Positions 1 through 7,630 of a stretch of DNA of 13,560 bases are shown here, piece by piece (position 1 is the first letter of the stretch; each line of letters starts with the position of its first letter). A model generated the notes under the pieces. It was given only the letters and a program-made list of their open reading frames with translations. It was not told where the DNA came from and ran no database searches. This stretch comes from an uncultured Verrucomicrobiota bacterium (GTDB taxonomy: Bacteria; Verrucomicrobiota; Kiritimatiellia; RFP12; UBA1067): contig CAMPAF010000040.1 in NCBI GenBank assembly GCA_946631535.1, positions 1 through 13,560 of the forward strand, written 5' to 3'. Made by a program: the position numbers and the translations under genes.

Positions 1-22
1 TGGAACGCCGCCCCTACCGAGA

Positions 23-58
23 CGGCCCGTCCGCATGTGCGGGCGGGCCGTTTGATTT
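23..58 (+). terminator. Rho-independent terminator of an upstream gene
   Basis: A GC-rich stem (12 bp with one G-T/G-U type pair: CGGCCCGTCCGC at 23-34 against GCGGGCGGGCCG at 39-50) closes a 4-nt ATGT loop and is followed by TTTGATTT. This is a standard intrinsic terminator for a plus-strand gene ending before the window. It stands only about 30 nt upstream of the first gene, leaving almost no room for a separate promoter. Its core closely resembles the minus-strand terminator at 11871-11908. Confidence 0.8.
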
Positions 59-90
59 GTGAGGACAAATGGCACTGACTCACTCGAACC

Positions 91-909
91 ATGAAGTTTG
101 CCTACACATATCGCTCGTCAGACGGTCAGAGGCATGTGGCCGAGATAGAGGCCGATAGCCGCGACGCCGTCTTCGCCAAGGTGCGCACCGAGCTGGGCAT
201 CAAGCCCATCAAGGTGACGGCGGTTGAGGCGAGCCGCCAAGATGGCGGCTCCCCATACGGTCGCACAGGAGCGCGACCCTCCCGTGGCGGCATGCTATGG
301 GGTGCCGCCATGTTGGCTGCGGCGGTGATTGTGGCGGGGTGCGTGTGGTGGTGGGTTGCGCGCGACGGCCGCGCGGGAGCGTGGTCCTCCATGAGGCCAC
401 ATAGTGAGGATTCGGCGGCGGCTTTCAAGGCGCTGGAGGAAGAGGCGGCGGCGGTGAGACGCCAGTGCAGCGAGGCGATCGGTGCGCTTGACCTTGACTT
501 GGCCAAGAATTACGCTCTCATCGAAAGGTCTGCCGACATCTCTTTTCTCTATGACGAGATTAACAAGGGGCGCAGCGTCGTGGAGTGGGCCCGGAGTCGG
601 GCGAAGACGGTATTCAAGGACATCCATTCGACTTTTCCGGCATCAAGGGCGAACGAGAGACTGGACGCACAGGCGCTGTATGGTTCGCTGATGTCATTTG
701 TGGATGAGCATGACGAGCGGATGATGCGGCTCGAGTCTGCCCTCATGCTGCTTGACGCGAACCGAAGCAAATGGAAGTGCGTGAAGGGGCGGCTCGTATT
801 CTCGGACAAGGCGCTTGAAGACGAGTACAACTTCTTTGGAGTGGAACCTGGCGCGGATGCGGCGCGTTGGCAGAGGGATTTCGGGGAAACCGGAGGAGAG
901 ACGAAATGA
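91..909 (+). CDS. Module protein A: GspF_N-like domain, single-pass membrane protein with helical C-terminus
   Basis: This 272-aa protein has three visible parts. Residues 1-46 resemble the small N-terminal domain of type II secretion/type IV pilus GspF/PilC proteins (F-Y-Y, a DG turn, an I-E-A-D-S strand/helix transition, and a LGIKPIKV end). Residues 47-63 are encoded by a REP-like hairpin element and read SRQDGGSPYGRTGARPS. Residues about 68-89 form one transmembrane helix ending in WWW. The remainder is charged and predicted helical, with no family I recognise. The N-terminal domain is probably cytoplasmic by analogy with GspF. The stop overlaps the start of the next gene as ATGA, so the two are translationally coupled. 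No good Shine-Dalgarno sequence precedes this ATG, but homology with the paralogue at 8844-9809 (56 of the first 64 residues identical) supports the start. The function is unknown; the GspF_N link is a similarity by eye. Confidence 0.85.
   Translation: MKFAYTYRSSDGQRHVAEIEADSRDAVFAKVRTELGIKPIKVTAVEASRQDGGSPYGRTGARPSRGGMLWGAAMLAAAVIVAGCVWWWVARDGRAGAWSSMRPHSEDSAAAFKALEEEAAAVRRQCSEAIGALDLDLAKNYALIERSADISFLYDEINKGRSVVEWARSRAKTVFKDIHSTFPASRANERLDAQALYGSLMSFVDEHDERMMRLESALMLLDANRSKWKCVKGRLVFSDKALEDEYNFFGVEPGADAARWQRDFGETGGETK
231..278 (+). repeat. Two-hairpin REP-like element inside gene A
   Basis: Hairpin 1 (231-251) pairs GAGCCGCCA with TGGCGGCTC across a 3-nt AGA loop. A 7-nt spacer (252-258) follows. 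Hairpin 2 (259-278) pairs GGTCGC with GCGACC. The element lies wholly within the reading frame at the junction of the N-terminal domain and the membrane helix. Related copies are at 1051-1096, 9622-9669 and 11531-11579, with half copies at 8971-8989 and 9398-9417. Confidence 0.85.
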
Positions 910-1877
910 CATTCACAGTGACATGCCGTGGCGCGGACGGTTCCCTGCGCGAGGAGATCGTGGAAGCCGCGAGCCGCACCGAGTGCTTCGCGCAGTGCAA
1001 GGTGCGCGGGATCGTGCCCGTGAGCGTGAAGGAAGGCGCGCAGAAGGGTCGCCACCAAGATGGCGGCTCTCCATGCGGTCGCGCAGGAGCGCGACCCTCC
1101 CCCAGGCGCAATTTATTCACTATTCGCTTTTGCCTGTTAGTTGCGATTGCCGCCATGGCGGCAATCGCGTGGTGGTGGCTTGGCCGCGACGGAGCGCGGC
1201 CCTCAGAACCGAAGACGGCAAAGGTCGTAAAGGACGTCAAAAACCTTAAGGACGTTAAGGTCGTTAAAGACGTTAAGGACCTTAAAGACGTTAAAGGCGA
1301 CAAGACCGTTAAGGATATTGAAACGCCCAAGGACATTCCGCTAACGGCGCAACATGCCGACAGGGCCACCAACAAGGTTGTCAAGCTGTCGCCGGAGGAC
1401 GAGGCGGCGTTCGAACGCGTGAAGCGTGAGACGAGCTTGCGGACGCAGGTGGAGAACCGGATGGCGCTCCTGGCGACAATCAAGCCCGGAATGCCGGTTC
1501 CGCCCATGCCGCCGATACCGAACCTCGAGCAGGACTTTGAGAAGGCAGAGGCGAACGTGATCCAGGTGACGGAAGGCGATACGGAGCTCGATCTGCAGAG
1601 GAAGCAGTTCGTCATTGCGCTCAAGGAGCGCATCAGCGCGGCGAAAAAGGAGGGGAGGACAGCGACCGAGGCGCTAAACGAATATGTGGAAACAATGCGC
1701 CAGGTGGCGGACTTCCGCCAGAAATCGCTTTTGGCGGCTAGGCAGATGGAACGTGAGGGCGATGCGGAAGGTGCAAAGAAGCTCGTCGATTCCGCTAACG
1801 CCGACCTTATAGAGATGGGGGCTGAGCCGATCGATCTACATCCCGCTCCCAAAGGGAGAAAAAAAGTTTCAGACTGA
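906..1877 (+). CDS. Module protein B: GspF_N-like domain, single-pass membrane protein with KDVK-repeat linker
   Basis: This 323-aa protein starts at the ATG at 906, which overlaps the stop of gene A and is preceded by GGAGGAG. An in-frame upstream ATG at 867 lies inside gene A and is less likely. Residues 1-44 are a GspF_N-like domain of a second type (MTFTVT..., ending GIVPVSVKEG), shared with the paralogue at 10675-11730. Residues about 47-65 come from a REP-like element. Residues about 71-92 are a membrane helix whose core AIAAMAAIA is encoded by a perfect 26-bp palindrome. Residues 106-139 are a lysine/aspartate-rich tandem linker (KDV, KDL, KVV units). The C-terminal part (about 155-323) is helical with a conserved end in which an AN..L...GAEPI motif leads to a proline. 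That C-terminal domain also occurs in the proteins at 10675-11730 and 8844-9809. The function is unknown. Confidence 0.87.
   Translation: MTFTVTCRGADGSLREEIVEAASRTECFAQCKVRGIVPVSVKEGAQKGRHQDGGSPCGRAGARPSPRRNLFTIRFCLLVAIAAMAAIAWWWLGRDGARPSEPKTAKVVKDVKNLKDVKVVKDVKDLKDVKGDKTVKDIETPKDIPLTAQHADRATNKVVKLSPEDEAAFERVKRETSLRTQVENRMALLATIKPGMPVPPMPPIPNLEQDFEKAEANVIQVTEGDTELDLQRKQFVIALKERISAAKKEGRTATEALNEYVETMRQVADFRQKSLLAARQMEREGDAEGAKKLVDSANADLIEMGAEPIDLHPAPKGRKKVSD
1051..1096 (+). repeat. Two-hairpin REP-like element inside gene B
   Basis: Hairpin 1 pairs GCCACCA with TGGCGGC (1051-1067, one A-C mismatch). Hairpin 2 is GGTCGCGCAGGAGCGCGACC (1077-1096), an 8-bp stem with loop AGGA. It occupies the same interdomain position as the copy in gene A and continues into a 65-bp block (1103-1167) that matches 9551-9615 on the opposite strand at 58 of 65 positions. 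Confidence 0.85.
1143..1168. repeat. Perfect 26-bp palindrome encoding the membrane helix core of B
   Basis: The half-site GCGATTGCCGCCA is followed directly by its exact reverse complement, with no loop. In the reading frame it encodes the symmetric peptide AIAAMAAIA within the transmembrane helix. A near copy (11-bp arms around 2 nt) encodes the equivalent helix at 9551-9574. A second imperfect hairpin, GGCCGCG/CGCGGCC, follows at 1182-1201 and encodes GRDGARPS. Confidence 0.85.
1221..1318 (+). repeat. 9-bp minisatellite (GTTAAGGAC-type units) within gene B
   Basis: About ten degenerate 9-bp units of the form (G/C)TTAA(A/G)G(A/T)C run through the frame and encode KVVKDVKNLKDVKVV and its continuation. 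Neighbouring units also form short dyads such as TTAAGGACCTTAA. Similar units occur outside any gene at 11797-11851 on the other strand. Confidence 0.8.
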
Positions 1878-1891
1878 AAGGAACGCAGAAA

Positions 1892-2650
1892 ATGAAGAAA
1901 CTTGCGATTGTTGTGACGGCATTGTGTGTCGGAACCGTGTTGGCGGAATCGCCGGCGGCATTGAGAAGGCGTCGCGCCACTGAGACGCGCGAGCAGATGA
2001 TGCAGCGCACTGGGGGAATGGTGGTCATTCGCTCCCAAGGGCCTGCCTTCCGGTTCGTTAACGCGCAGAAGGCGGTGGGGAAGGACGACCTGAAGGTCGT
2101 CCCGGAGACCATCGAGCGGATACTGGCGCTTCCGATCCTCTTTGAGGACGGCGAGGTGGCGTGTCCGATGAAGGACGCAGGAAAGTTTCTCGACGAGAAG
2201 ACGGCGGCATGCGTATTCCTCTGCGAGTGCGAGGGGATGCCGATCCTCGTCGTGGCGCCGGAGGCGCGGTGGGGGGCGGTTAACGTGGCGGCGCTGAAGG
2301 CGGATTCGCCGTCTGCGGAAGTTCTGGCGGTACGTGTTCGCAAGGAGATGTGGCGTGCGTTCGCATACGTGATGGGCGCGGCGAATTCCTCGTTCCCCGG
2401 CTGCCTGATGACGACTGTCACTTCGCTAGGCGAGCTTGACGCGGTTCGTGCGGAGACGATTAGCCCGGAGCCGCTGCAGAAGATCAATCAGCATGCGGGG
2501 AAGCTAGGCATGACGCGCAATCGCGTGGGCACGTACAAGCGCGCGTGTGCGGAGGGCTGGGCGCCACCTCCCGAGAACGAATGGCAGAGGAAGATTGCCG
2601 AAGAGGTGAAGAAGGCCGAGGCCGAGAAGAAGGTGCCGGGGAAGAAGTAG
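1892..2650 (+). CDS. Module protein C: exported protein of unknown family
   Basis: This 252-aa protein begins with a clear Sec signal peptide (MKK, then hydrophobic LAIVVTALCVGTVLA, cleavage probably after LAES or VLA). It is a paralogue of the protein at 9806-10678. Both share an R-E-T-R...RTGG start, a FVNAQ segment, a central ...A.VRKE..RAFA(Y/F)V block, and a closing YK(R/K)AC.EGWAP.P.NE.Q..I.E.VK stretch. The C-terminus is lysine/glutamate rich. It starts 14 nt after gene B with AAGGAA as ribosome binding site. I know no functional family for it. Its constant pairing with A/B-type membrane proteins suggests a periplasmic or envelope partner. Confidence 0.85.
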   Translation: MKKLAIVVTALCVGTVLAESPAALRRRRATETREQMMQRTGGMVVIRSQGPAFRFVNAQKAVGKDDLKVVPETIERILALPILFEDGEVACPMKDAGKFLDEKTAACVFLCECEGMPILVVAPEARWGAVNVAALKADSPSAEVLAVRVRKEMWRAFAYVMGAANSSFPGCLMTTVTSLGELDAVRAETISPEPLQKINQHAGKLGMTRNRVGTYKRACAEGWAPPPENEWQRKIAEEVKKAEAEKKVPGKK

Positions 2651-2668
2651 CGCAGGGAGCGTGCTGCG

Positions 2669-4798
2669 ATGAGGAGAACGTCCGCCGTCGCCATCTTCTG
2701 GGGGTCGTTCCTGTCGTTCGGTGTCCAGCCGCTGGCGGGGCGGACGCTGTTGCCGCATTTCGGCGGGTCGGGGACGGTGTGGGTGACATGCCTGTGCGCG
2801 TTTCAGGTTCTTCTGCTGGCGGGGTACTGGTACGCTTTCGTGCCGACGGCGGCGACGAGGCAGCGGGCGGGCATTCATCTTCTGGCGGTTGCGCTTGCTG
2901 GGGTGGCGATGGCCATGTTCGGCCTGCGGGGAGAAGTCGTTCTCAATGCGCTTGTTGGGCTAGATCCGAGGACGGGGGTCTTGGCGGGCGTCGTGGCGAG
3001 CGTGGGCGTGGCGGCTGTGGTGCTTTCGGCGAACAGCACGGTCGTGCAGGCGTGGAGCGGCGGTGGACGCGACGTGTATCGTCTGTACGCGGTGGGTAAC
3101 GCGGGGAGCTTCGTGGGATTGCTGGCGTATCCATTGCTTGTGGAGCCTTTCGTGGCACTTCGGTGGCAGTGGATTGGTTTTGCGGTAGGGGCTTGGGTGT
3201 ATGCTGCCTTGCTGTGGCTAGTGTGGCGGGAGAGGAAGCGGACTACGGACGGAAAAGGAAGTGGCCCATCGGCGGCATCCGTCGGAGAAGGTTGCAGAAA
3301 AGAGGTCCGACGGCATGTTGACTGGTGGTTGTGGGTGGCGGTGCCGATGGCCACGAGCGGTCTGCTGACTGCGGCCACGACGCACCTTACGAGCGACTTT
3401 ACGCCAATGCCCCTTTTGTGGGCGCTGCTGCTGGGTGCTTTCCTGCTGAGCTGGGTGGCGGGCTTTTCGCGGATGGGGGAGCGGTATTTGCCCGTGCTGG
3501 CGGCGGCGGGCGCGCTGGCGTTGCTGGCGGCGGGTATTGCGATGTTCCCGCGGGGCGTACCGATGCGCCGGTTCTACTGGAGTCTCGGGGCGGCGTTCGG
3601 GACGCTGTTCTTCACATGCGGGGCGCTGCACGGGTGGCTGTTCAGGACGCGGCCGGAGGCGGGCATGCTGCACATGTATTACCTGTGCATCGCGGTCGGC
3701 GGCGCGGCGGGGGGGCTGCTCTGCGGGGTGGCGGCGCCTCTGGCGTTTAACTCGATCGCGGAATATCCGCTCGCCCTTGCGGCGGCGGCGGGTCTGCTGG
3801 CGGCCCTCCTTGCAGGTCTGGAGGACGGTGCGGCGACGGCGTGGGTGAAGAAGGCGGGGTACTGCGTCATGGCGTGCGCGGCGGTCTGCGCGTTCGTGGC
3901 GCGGGTGGGCGAACGCGAGGTGATCGGGCGGGTGGTCCAGAGCGAGCGCGGCTTTCACGGTGTGGTGTCGGTGCGCGAGATTACGGTGCGGAACGCGGCG
4001 GGGAAGGAGCACCGGGAGCGGTGGCTGTACAACGGTACGACGGCGCACGGGTTCCAGGTACTGGTGGAAGATCAAGAAAGAACGCCCACGATGTACTACA
4101 ACCTGAGCGGCGGTGGCATCGCCTTCAAGTCGCATCCGGCATACACGAACGGGACACCGATGCGTGTGGGGATGGTCGGGATGGGGGTGGGAACGCTTGC
4201 CGCGTACGGACGCCAAGGCGATCTTTACAGGTTCTGGGAAATAAGCCCTGAGGTGATTGGCGTGGCGACTAACGACTCGTACTTCACGTTCGTTTCAAGG
4301 TCGAAGGCGAAGGTGGAGGTCGTCGAGGCCGACGGGCGGCTCGCGCTGGAGAGGGAGCGGCGCGCCGGGGAGCCGCGGTACGACGTGCTCGTCATCGACG
4401 CGTTCACGGGGGATTCCGTGCCGACGCACCTGATCACGGAAGAGGCGTTCAGGCTTTACATGGACAGGCTGGAGGATGACGGCATTCTGGCGCTCCATGT
4501 CTCCAACTGGCATATAGACCTGTGGCCGACCATGAAGGCGGCAGCGACGCGGCTGGGATTGTTCGAGGTCGGCACGTATTCGCCGGCCGTGCCGGGCGAG
4601 TTCGCGGCGGAGACGGGGTGGGTGTTCATGTCGAGGAGGCCGTTCGAGTCCGTCATGCCGAATTGCTGCCACGAGGTGGACTGGGAGAAAGTCCGAGATG
4701 TGCCGCTCATAACGGACGGGAGGGGAAGCCTGCTCTTTGACATCCGATTTGGCGTGATGCCGCCGTTCAAGGAGAGGGAACTTCACCTATTTGACTAG
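2669..4798 (+). CDS. Fused multi-spanning membrane / spermidine-synthase-like protein
   Basis: This 709-aa protein has an N-terminal half (about residues 1-415) with roughly 12-13 hydrophobic helices and a C-terminal half with a Rossmann methyltransferase-type fold of the spermidine synthase family. The visible marks are the glycine-rich SAM loop VGMVGMGVGTLAAYG (about residues 500-515), the acidic residue of FWEISPEVI, the VEADGRL segment and YDVLVIDAFTGDSVPTHL (about 571-588). Such proteins are often annotated as fused MFS/spermidine synthase. True polyamine synthesis has not been established for this architecture, so the substrate is open. It starts 18 nt after gene C behind AGGGAG and is probably co-transcribed with it. 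Confidence 0.88.
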   Translation: MRRTSAVAIFWGSFLSFGVQPLAGRTLLPHFGGSGTVWVTCLCAFQVLLLAGYWYAFVPTAATRQRAGIHLLAVALAGVAMAMFGLRGEVVLNALVGLDPRTGVLAGVVASVGVAAVVLSANSTVVQAWSGGGRDVYRLYAVGNAGSFVGLLAYPLLVEPFVALRWQWIGFAVGAWVYAALLWLVWRERKRTTDGKGSGPSAASVGEGCRKEVRRHVDWWLWVAVPMATSGLLTAATTHLTSDFTPMPLLWALLLGAFLLSWVAGFSRMGERYLPVLAAAGALALLAAGIAMFPRGVPMRRFYWSLGAAFGTLFFTCGALHGWLFRTRPEAGMLHMYYLCIAVGGAAGGLLCGVAAPLAFNSIAEYPLALAAAAGLLAALLAGLEDGAATAWVKKAGYCVMACAAVCAFVARVGEREVIGRVVQSERGFHGVVSVREITVRNAAGKEHRERWLYNGTTAHGFQVLVEDQERTPTMYYNLSGGGIAFKSHPAYTNGTPMRVGMVGMGVGTLAAYGRQGDLYRFWEISPEVIGVATNDSYFTFVSRSKAKVEVVEADGRLALERERRAGEPRYDVLVIDAFTGDSVPTHLITEEAFRLYMDRLEDDGILALHVSNWHIDLWPTMKAAATRLGLFEVGTYSPAVPGEFAAETGWVFMSRRPFESVMPNCCHEVDWEKVRDVPLITDGRGSLLFDIRFGVMPPFKERELHLFD

Positions 4799-4829
4799 GG
4801 CGTGACGGGCGGAAAGTGGAGGGCGAAGA

Positions 4830-6590
4830 ATGGGTGGCGGAAAAAAGAGCGTATGCGTCTTCGCGCTGGTTGTTTTCTTGCTTGGCGTCCTGCCGTTTGT
4901 TAGGACGGCGGATTACGGCCTCGTCAACTGTGACGACTATGAATACGTGACCGTCGAGAATGCGCCGCTTGTGGCGGGCGGGGTTTCATGGGCGGGCGTG
5001 AAGTATGCGGCAAGAGATCTCTCGCATGGCATCTGGATGCCGCTCACGTGGGCAAGTTACATGGTTGACTTCTCGCTTTTTGGAGGGCGGCCCGGCGCGA
5101 TGCACCTGCACAGCGTTGTCCTGCACGGCGTGAATTCCGCCTTGGTTTTCCTTCTGTTGTGGTTGATGATGCGGGGACGGGTCGGGGCGCTCTTCTGGGG
5201 CGCGCTCTGCGCCGTCCTGTGGTCGATTCATCCGCTTCGCGTCGAAAGCGTTGCGTGGGTCGCAAGCCGAAAGGATGTGCTGAGTTTCCTTTTCGAGTTG
5301 CTCGCGCTGATATGCTGGGTGCGCGGGAACGGGGGTCCGGGGACACGGCGCTTTGCCGCAGCCTCTCTTGGATTCTTCGTGTTGGCGACGATGGCCAAGC
5401 CAAGTGCAATGACATTCCCGCTTCTGGCGCTGGTTCTTGACTGGCTTCATGGGGTGAGGCGGACGGAAGCCAAGAAGGTCATGCTTGCCGTCGGTGGAGC
5501 GTGGGGCATTGGCATCGCCGTACTTGCCGCGTATGCGCAGAAAGTGGGCGGTGCGACAACGGCGTCGGCGGACATACCGCTCTGGTGGAAGTGTGCCAAC
5601 GCCTGCGCTGCGTTCGGGATGTACTTGAAGAACACGGTGTGGCCGATTGACCTTGCGCCGGAGTGTTTGCGGCGTTGGCCGGACATGCCGAGGTTCTGGT
5701 GGCAGGGCGTGGTCCTTTCGGGATTGGCGGCGTTGTGCGTGTTGAAGTGGGCCGTGCCGGTCTGGCGGCGCAGGGAAGACGCGTGTGGCGGTTGGCCAGC
5801 AGGTGCGTGGCGGTGGGCGATGGCGGGGCTTCTCTGGTTCATTGTCGCCTGGGGGCCGATGAGCGGGGTCTCCGGTTTCGGGCTTCACGCTTTCGCGGAC
5901 CGATTCACGTACATTCCTGCCTTCGGGATTTCCCTCGCGCTCGCGGGTGCGGGATGCGCGATCGGGAGATGCTCGGCGGCCATGCGCAGGGTGGTGTCCG
6001 GCGTCGGTGTTCTTGGCTGCATCGCACTGGGATGCGCGACTTGGCGTCAGGTCGGATTCTGGCAAGGCGAAGAGGCTTTGTGGTCGCACACGCTGGAGGT
6101 TGACGGCGAACAAAACGCCTATGCGCTGCGGTCGCTTGCAACGTACTACTTCGAGAACGGGCACGACGTGAGGAAGGTCAACGACCTTCTGGGCCGTGCG
6201 CTGGAGAGTTGCGAGGACGCGGTTGGCCCGGCTGTACTGCTATACGTCGTCTCGCTTTGCGAGGACCGCAGAAGCGACGAGGCGATCAAGGTTCTTTCAA
6301 GGTTGCGGAAATGGCATGACCGGCAGGAGAGGAAGTCTGGGCAGTGGAACGTGGCGAAAGCGGTTTGGATGGCAACGCAGGGCAACATGAAGTCCATTTC
6401 CCTGGAGATCCTTGATTCCGCGGAAAAGGGGCGCCCCGATCTGGGGATGTTGCTTTACCTTCGCGGGCTTTTTGCAAGGTGGCGCGAGGATGAGGCAGAG
6501 GCGAAGCGGTACTGGAGGCGGCTCTTGGAGCATGGACATGGCGATCCGTTCCTGAAGTTCAGCTTCGTGAAGGAGTGGGTCGCCGAATAG
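4830..6590 (+). CDS. TMTC/DUF1736-like GT-C membrane glycosyltransferase with C-terminal TPR-like helices
   Basis: This 586-aa protein starts with a membrane anchor followed by the signature of bacterial TMTC-like GT-C proteins: an acidic VNCDDYEYV loop (residues about 31-39, candidate catalytic or metal-site Asp pair), W.PLTW.S, FGG.PGAMHLHSVVLH, IHPLRVESVAWVASRKDVLS and a TMAKPSAMT motif. About ten membrane helices cover residues 1-410. The rest (about 430-586) is made of helical pairs resembling TPRs, probably outside the membrane. By family analogy it would transfer a sugar from a polyprenyl-phosphate donor to an exported protein, but neither donor nor target can be read from the sequence. 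A GGAGGG site lies just ahead of the ATG, 31 nt after the previous gene. Confidence 0.87.
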   Translation: MGGGKKSVCVFALVVFLLGVLPFVRTADYGLVNCDDYEYVTVENAPLVAGGVSWAGVKYAARDLSHGIWMPLTWASYMVDFSLFGGRPGAMHLHSVVLHGVNSALVFLLLWLMMRGRVGALFWGALCAVLWSIHPLRVESVAWVASRKDVLSFLFELLALICWVRGNGGPGTRRFAAASLGFFVLATMAKPSAMTFPLLALVLDWLHGVRRTEAKKVMLAVGGAWGIGIAVLAAYAQKVGGATTASADIPLWWKCANACAAFGMYLKNTVWPIDLAPECLRRWPDMPRFWWQGVVLSGLAALCVLKWAVPVWRRREDACGGWPAGAWRWAMAGLLWFIVAWGPMSGVSGFGLHAFADRFTYIPAFGISLALAGAGCAIGRCSAAMRRVVSGVGVLGCIALGCATWRQVGFWQGEEALWSHTLEVDGEQNAYALRSLATYYFENGHDVRKVNDLLGRALESCEDAVGPAVLLYVVSLCEDRRSDEAIKVLSRLRKWHDRQERKSGQWNVAKAVWMATQGNMKSISLEILDSAEKGRPDLGMLLYLRGLFARWREDEAEAKRYWRRLLEHGHGDPFLKFSFVKEWVAE

Positions 6591-6651
6591 CGCAGGTTCT
6601 CGTTCAAGGAAGAAGAACTTCAATTGCTTGACGAAGGAAAGGACAACGAGG

Positions 6652-7506
6652 ATGAAATACCAAACTCTTACCGCAGTCGCGTTTTGCGTGCAGGCGTTCT
6701 GCCTCGGCGCGCACGGGGACTTAAGGAACAGGAACTTTCCCATCGCGGAGGAAATCCGCGGGGACGTTGACGCCCGCTTGTCCCGAAGCGACGCCCGCAA
6801 GGGGCTGTGCCGGTACGTGGACTACACCGTAAATGGCGAGCGCGGGGTCTTTGTCGAGAACCCCGATTTCTGGGCGAGGGGAATTGACTTCAGCTGCGCC
6901 AGCCCGTGGAACTCGCATGATGGGGGACAAAGGGCGGGTACGGCCGTGAGTGCGCGCCATATCGTGTTTGCGCACCATTTTCCGCTTCAGGTTGGTTCGC
7001 ACATCACCTTTGTGGGCAATGACGGGAGAACCGTCAAGAGGCGTTTGGACAATGCAAAGAGGGTCGGCAACAGCGACTTGGCGGTGGGCTTGCTCGACGA
7101 GGACCTGCCGAAGACGGTTAAGCCCGCTTACGTACTGCCAAATGACTTTACAAACTACGTTGGATACGCGAACGCTTTTCCAGTTGTCATGTTCGACCAG
7201 GAGGAGAAGGCTCTGGTCAGGGAAATGCCAAGCGTATACAGGGGCACGCACGCAGTCCAATCCCTGCGCGAGCCGAAGGGGGAATTGCGGAGGCGGTTCT
7301 ACGAGGAGATCGTGGGGGGAGATTGTGGCGATCCGGCCTTCCTAGTGGTACGAGACGGCGTGATTCTCCTCGCTACGATAGATAACGTGAAGGGGGCATC
7401 CCCGTCCGTGTTCATGTTGGGGGAAGAGGTTCAGCGGACAATGGATAGCCTGATGCGTGGATACAAGCTCAAGCAGTATGATTTCGCCGCGCATTACGGG
7501 AGATGA
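6652..7506 (+). CDS. Exported trypsin-fold (PA clan) protease with Cys in the nucleophile position
   Basis: This 284-aa protein starts at the ATG at 6652, behind AAAGGA; an upstream TTG at 6628 is less likely. Residues 1-22 form a signal peptide ending AHG. The fold is inferred from three blocks in the usual order and spacing: RHIVFAHHF (compare TAAHC; candidate His109, or His108), NSDLAVGLLD (compare DIALL; candidate Asp142) and GGDCGDPAF followed by VVRDGVILLATI (compare GDSGGP; candidate nucleophile Cys225). The spacings of 33 and 83 residues fit compact bacterial trypsin-like proteases. The Ser-to-Cys change is direct from codon TGT at 7324. It is the last gene of the plus-strand run; its substrate may be one of the exported products nearby, but this is inference. 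Confidence 0.72.
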   Translation: MKYQTLTAVAFCVQAFCLGAHGDLRNRNFPIAEEIRGDVDARLSRSDARKGLCRYVDYTVNGERGVFVENPDFWARGIDFSCASPWNSHDGGQRAGTAVSARHIVFAHHFPLQVGSHITFVGNDGRTVKRRLDNAKRVGNSDLAVGLLDEDLPKTVKPAYVLPNDFTNYVGYANAFPVVMFDQEEKALVREMPSVYRGTHAVQSLREPKGELRRRFYEEIVGGDCGDPAFLVVRDGVILLATIDNVKGASPSVFMLGEEVQRTMDSLMRGYKLKQYDFAAHYGR

Positions 7507-7630
7507 GGAACATGCCACCCGCGAAGCGACATGAGGCCTATCTGGCCTCTGGTCCGCGCCACCATACCTAGCCCTTGCCCCGCGTCGAATGTGGTAAAAT
7601 ACCACGGCCTTGCATGGGGCAGAATGGCGC
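7507..7630. other. Gap before the transposase with small hairpins
   Basis: This 124-nt gap holds no convincing gene. It contains a weak hairpin GAGGCC-TATCT-GGCCTC at 7533-7549, without a following T tract, and the palindromic promoter-like site at 7591-7605. Confidence 0.5.
7591..7605 (+). promoter_or_regulatory. Palindromic extended -10-like site ahead of the transposase
   Basis: GTGGTA-AAA-TACCAC is a perfect inverted repeat with a 3-nt centre. It contains TGGTAAAAT, which fits an extended -10 promoter (TGn plus TAAAAT, five of six matches to TATAAT). A TTGCCC at 7575-7580 is only 14 nt upstream, too close for a good -35. The site lies 26 nt before the likely start codon. It could be a promoter, an operator, or both. 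Confidence 0.4.

Noticed and set aside
231..283. The RQDGGSP...GARPS string as a conserved protein motif or domain
   Set aside because: Equivalent DNA is read in other frames at 9398-9417 and in part at 11559-11579, so the peptide is a consequence of the DNA repeat.
1221..1318. CRISPR-like array
   Set aside because: Units are 9 bp, contiguous and in frame, with no spacers and no cas genes.
743..2038. Long minus-strand open frame opposite genes A, B and C
   Set aside because: It is antisense to well-supported coupled genes, is Ser/Arg-rich, lacks a sensible start signal and spans gene boundaries. It is a by-product of GC-rich codon use.
4986..6164. Long minus-strand open frame opposite the GT-C gene
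   Set aside because: The predicted product is rich in Arg, Pro and His with no domain, as expected for the shadow of a GC-rich gene.
6628..6651. Upstream TTG start for the protease gene
   Set aside because: The ATG at 6652 has a better ribosome binding site and begins directly with the signal peptide.
7533..7549. Terminator for the plus-strand operon
   Set aside because: The stem is only 6 bp and no T tract follows, so it is at best a weak hairpin.
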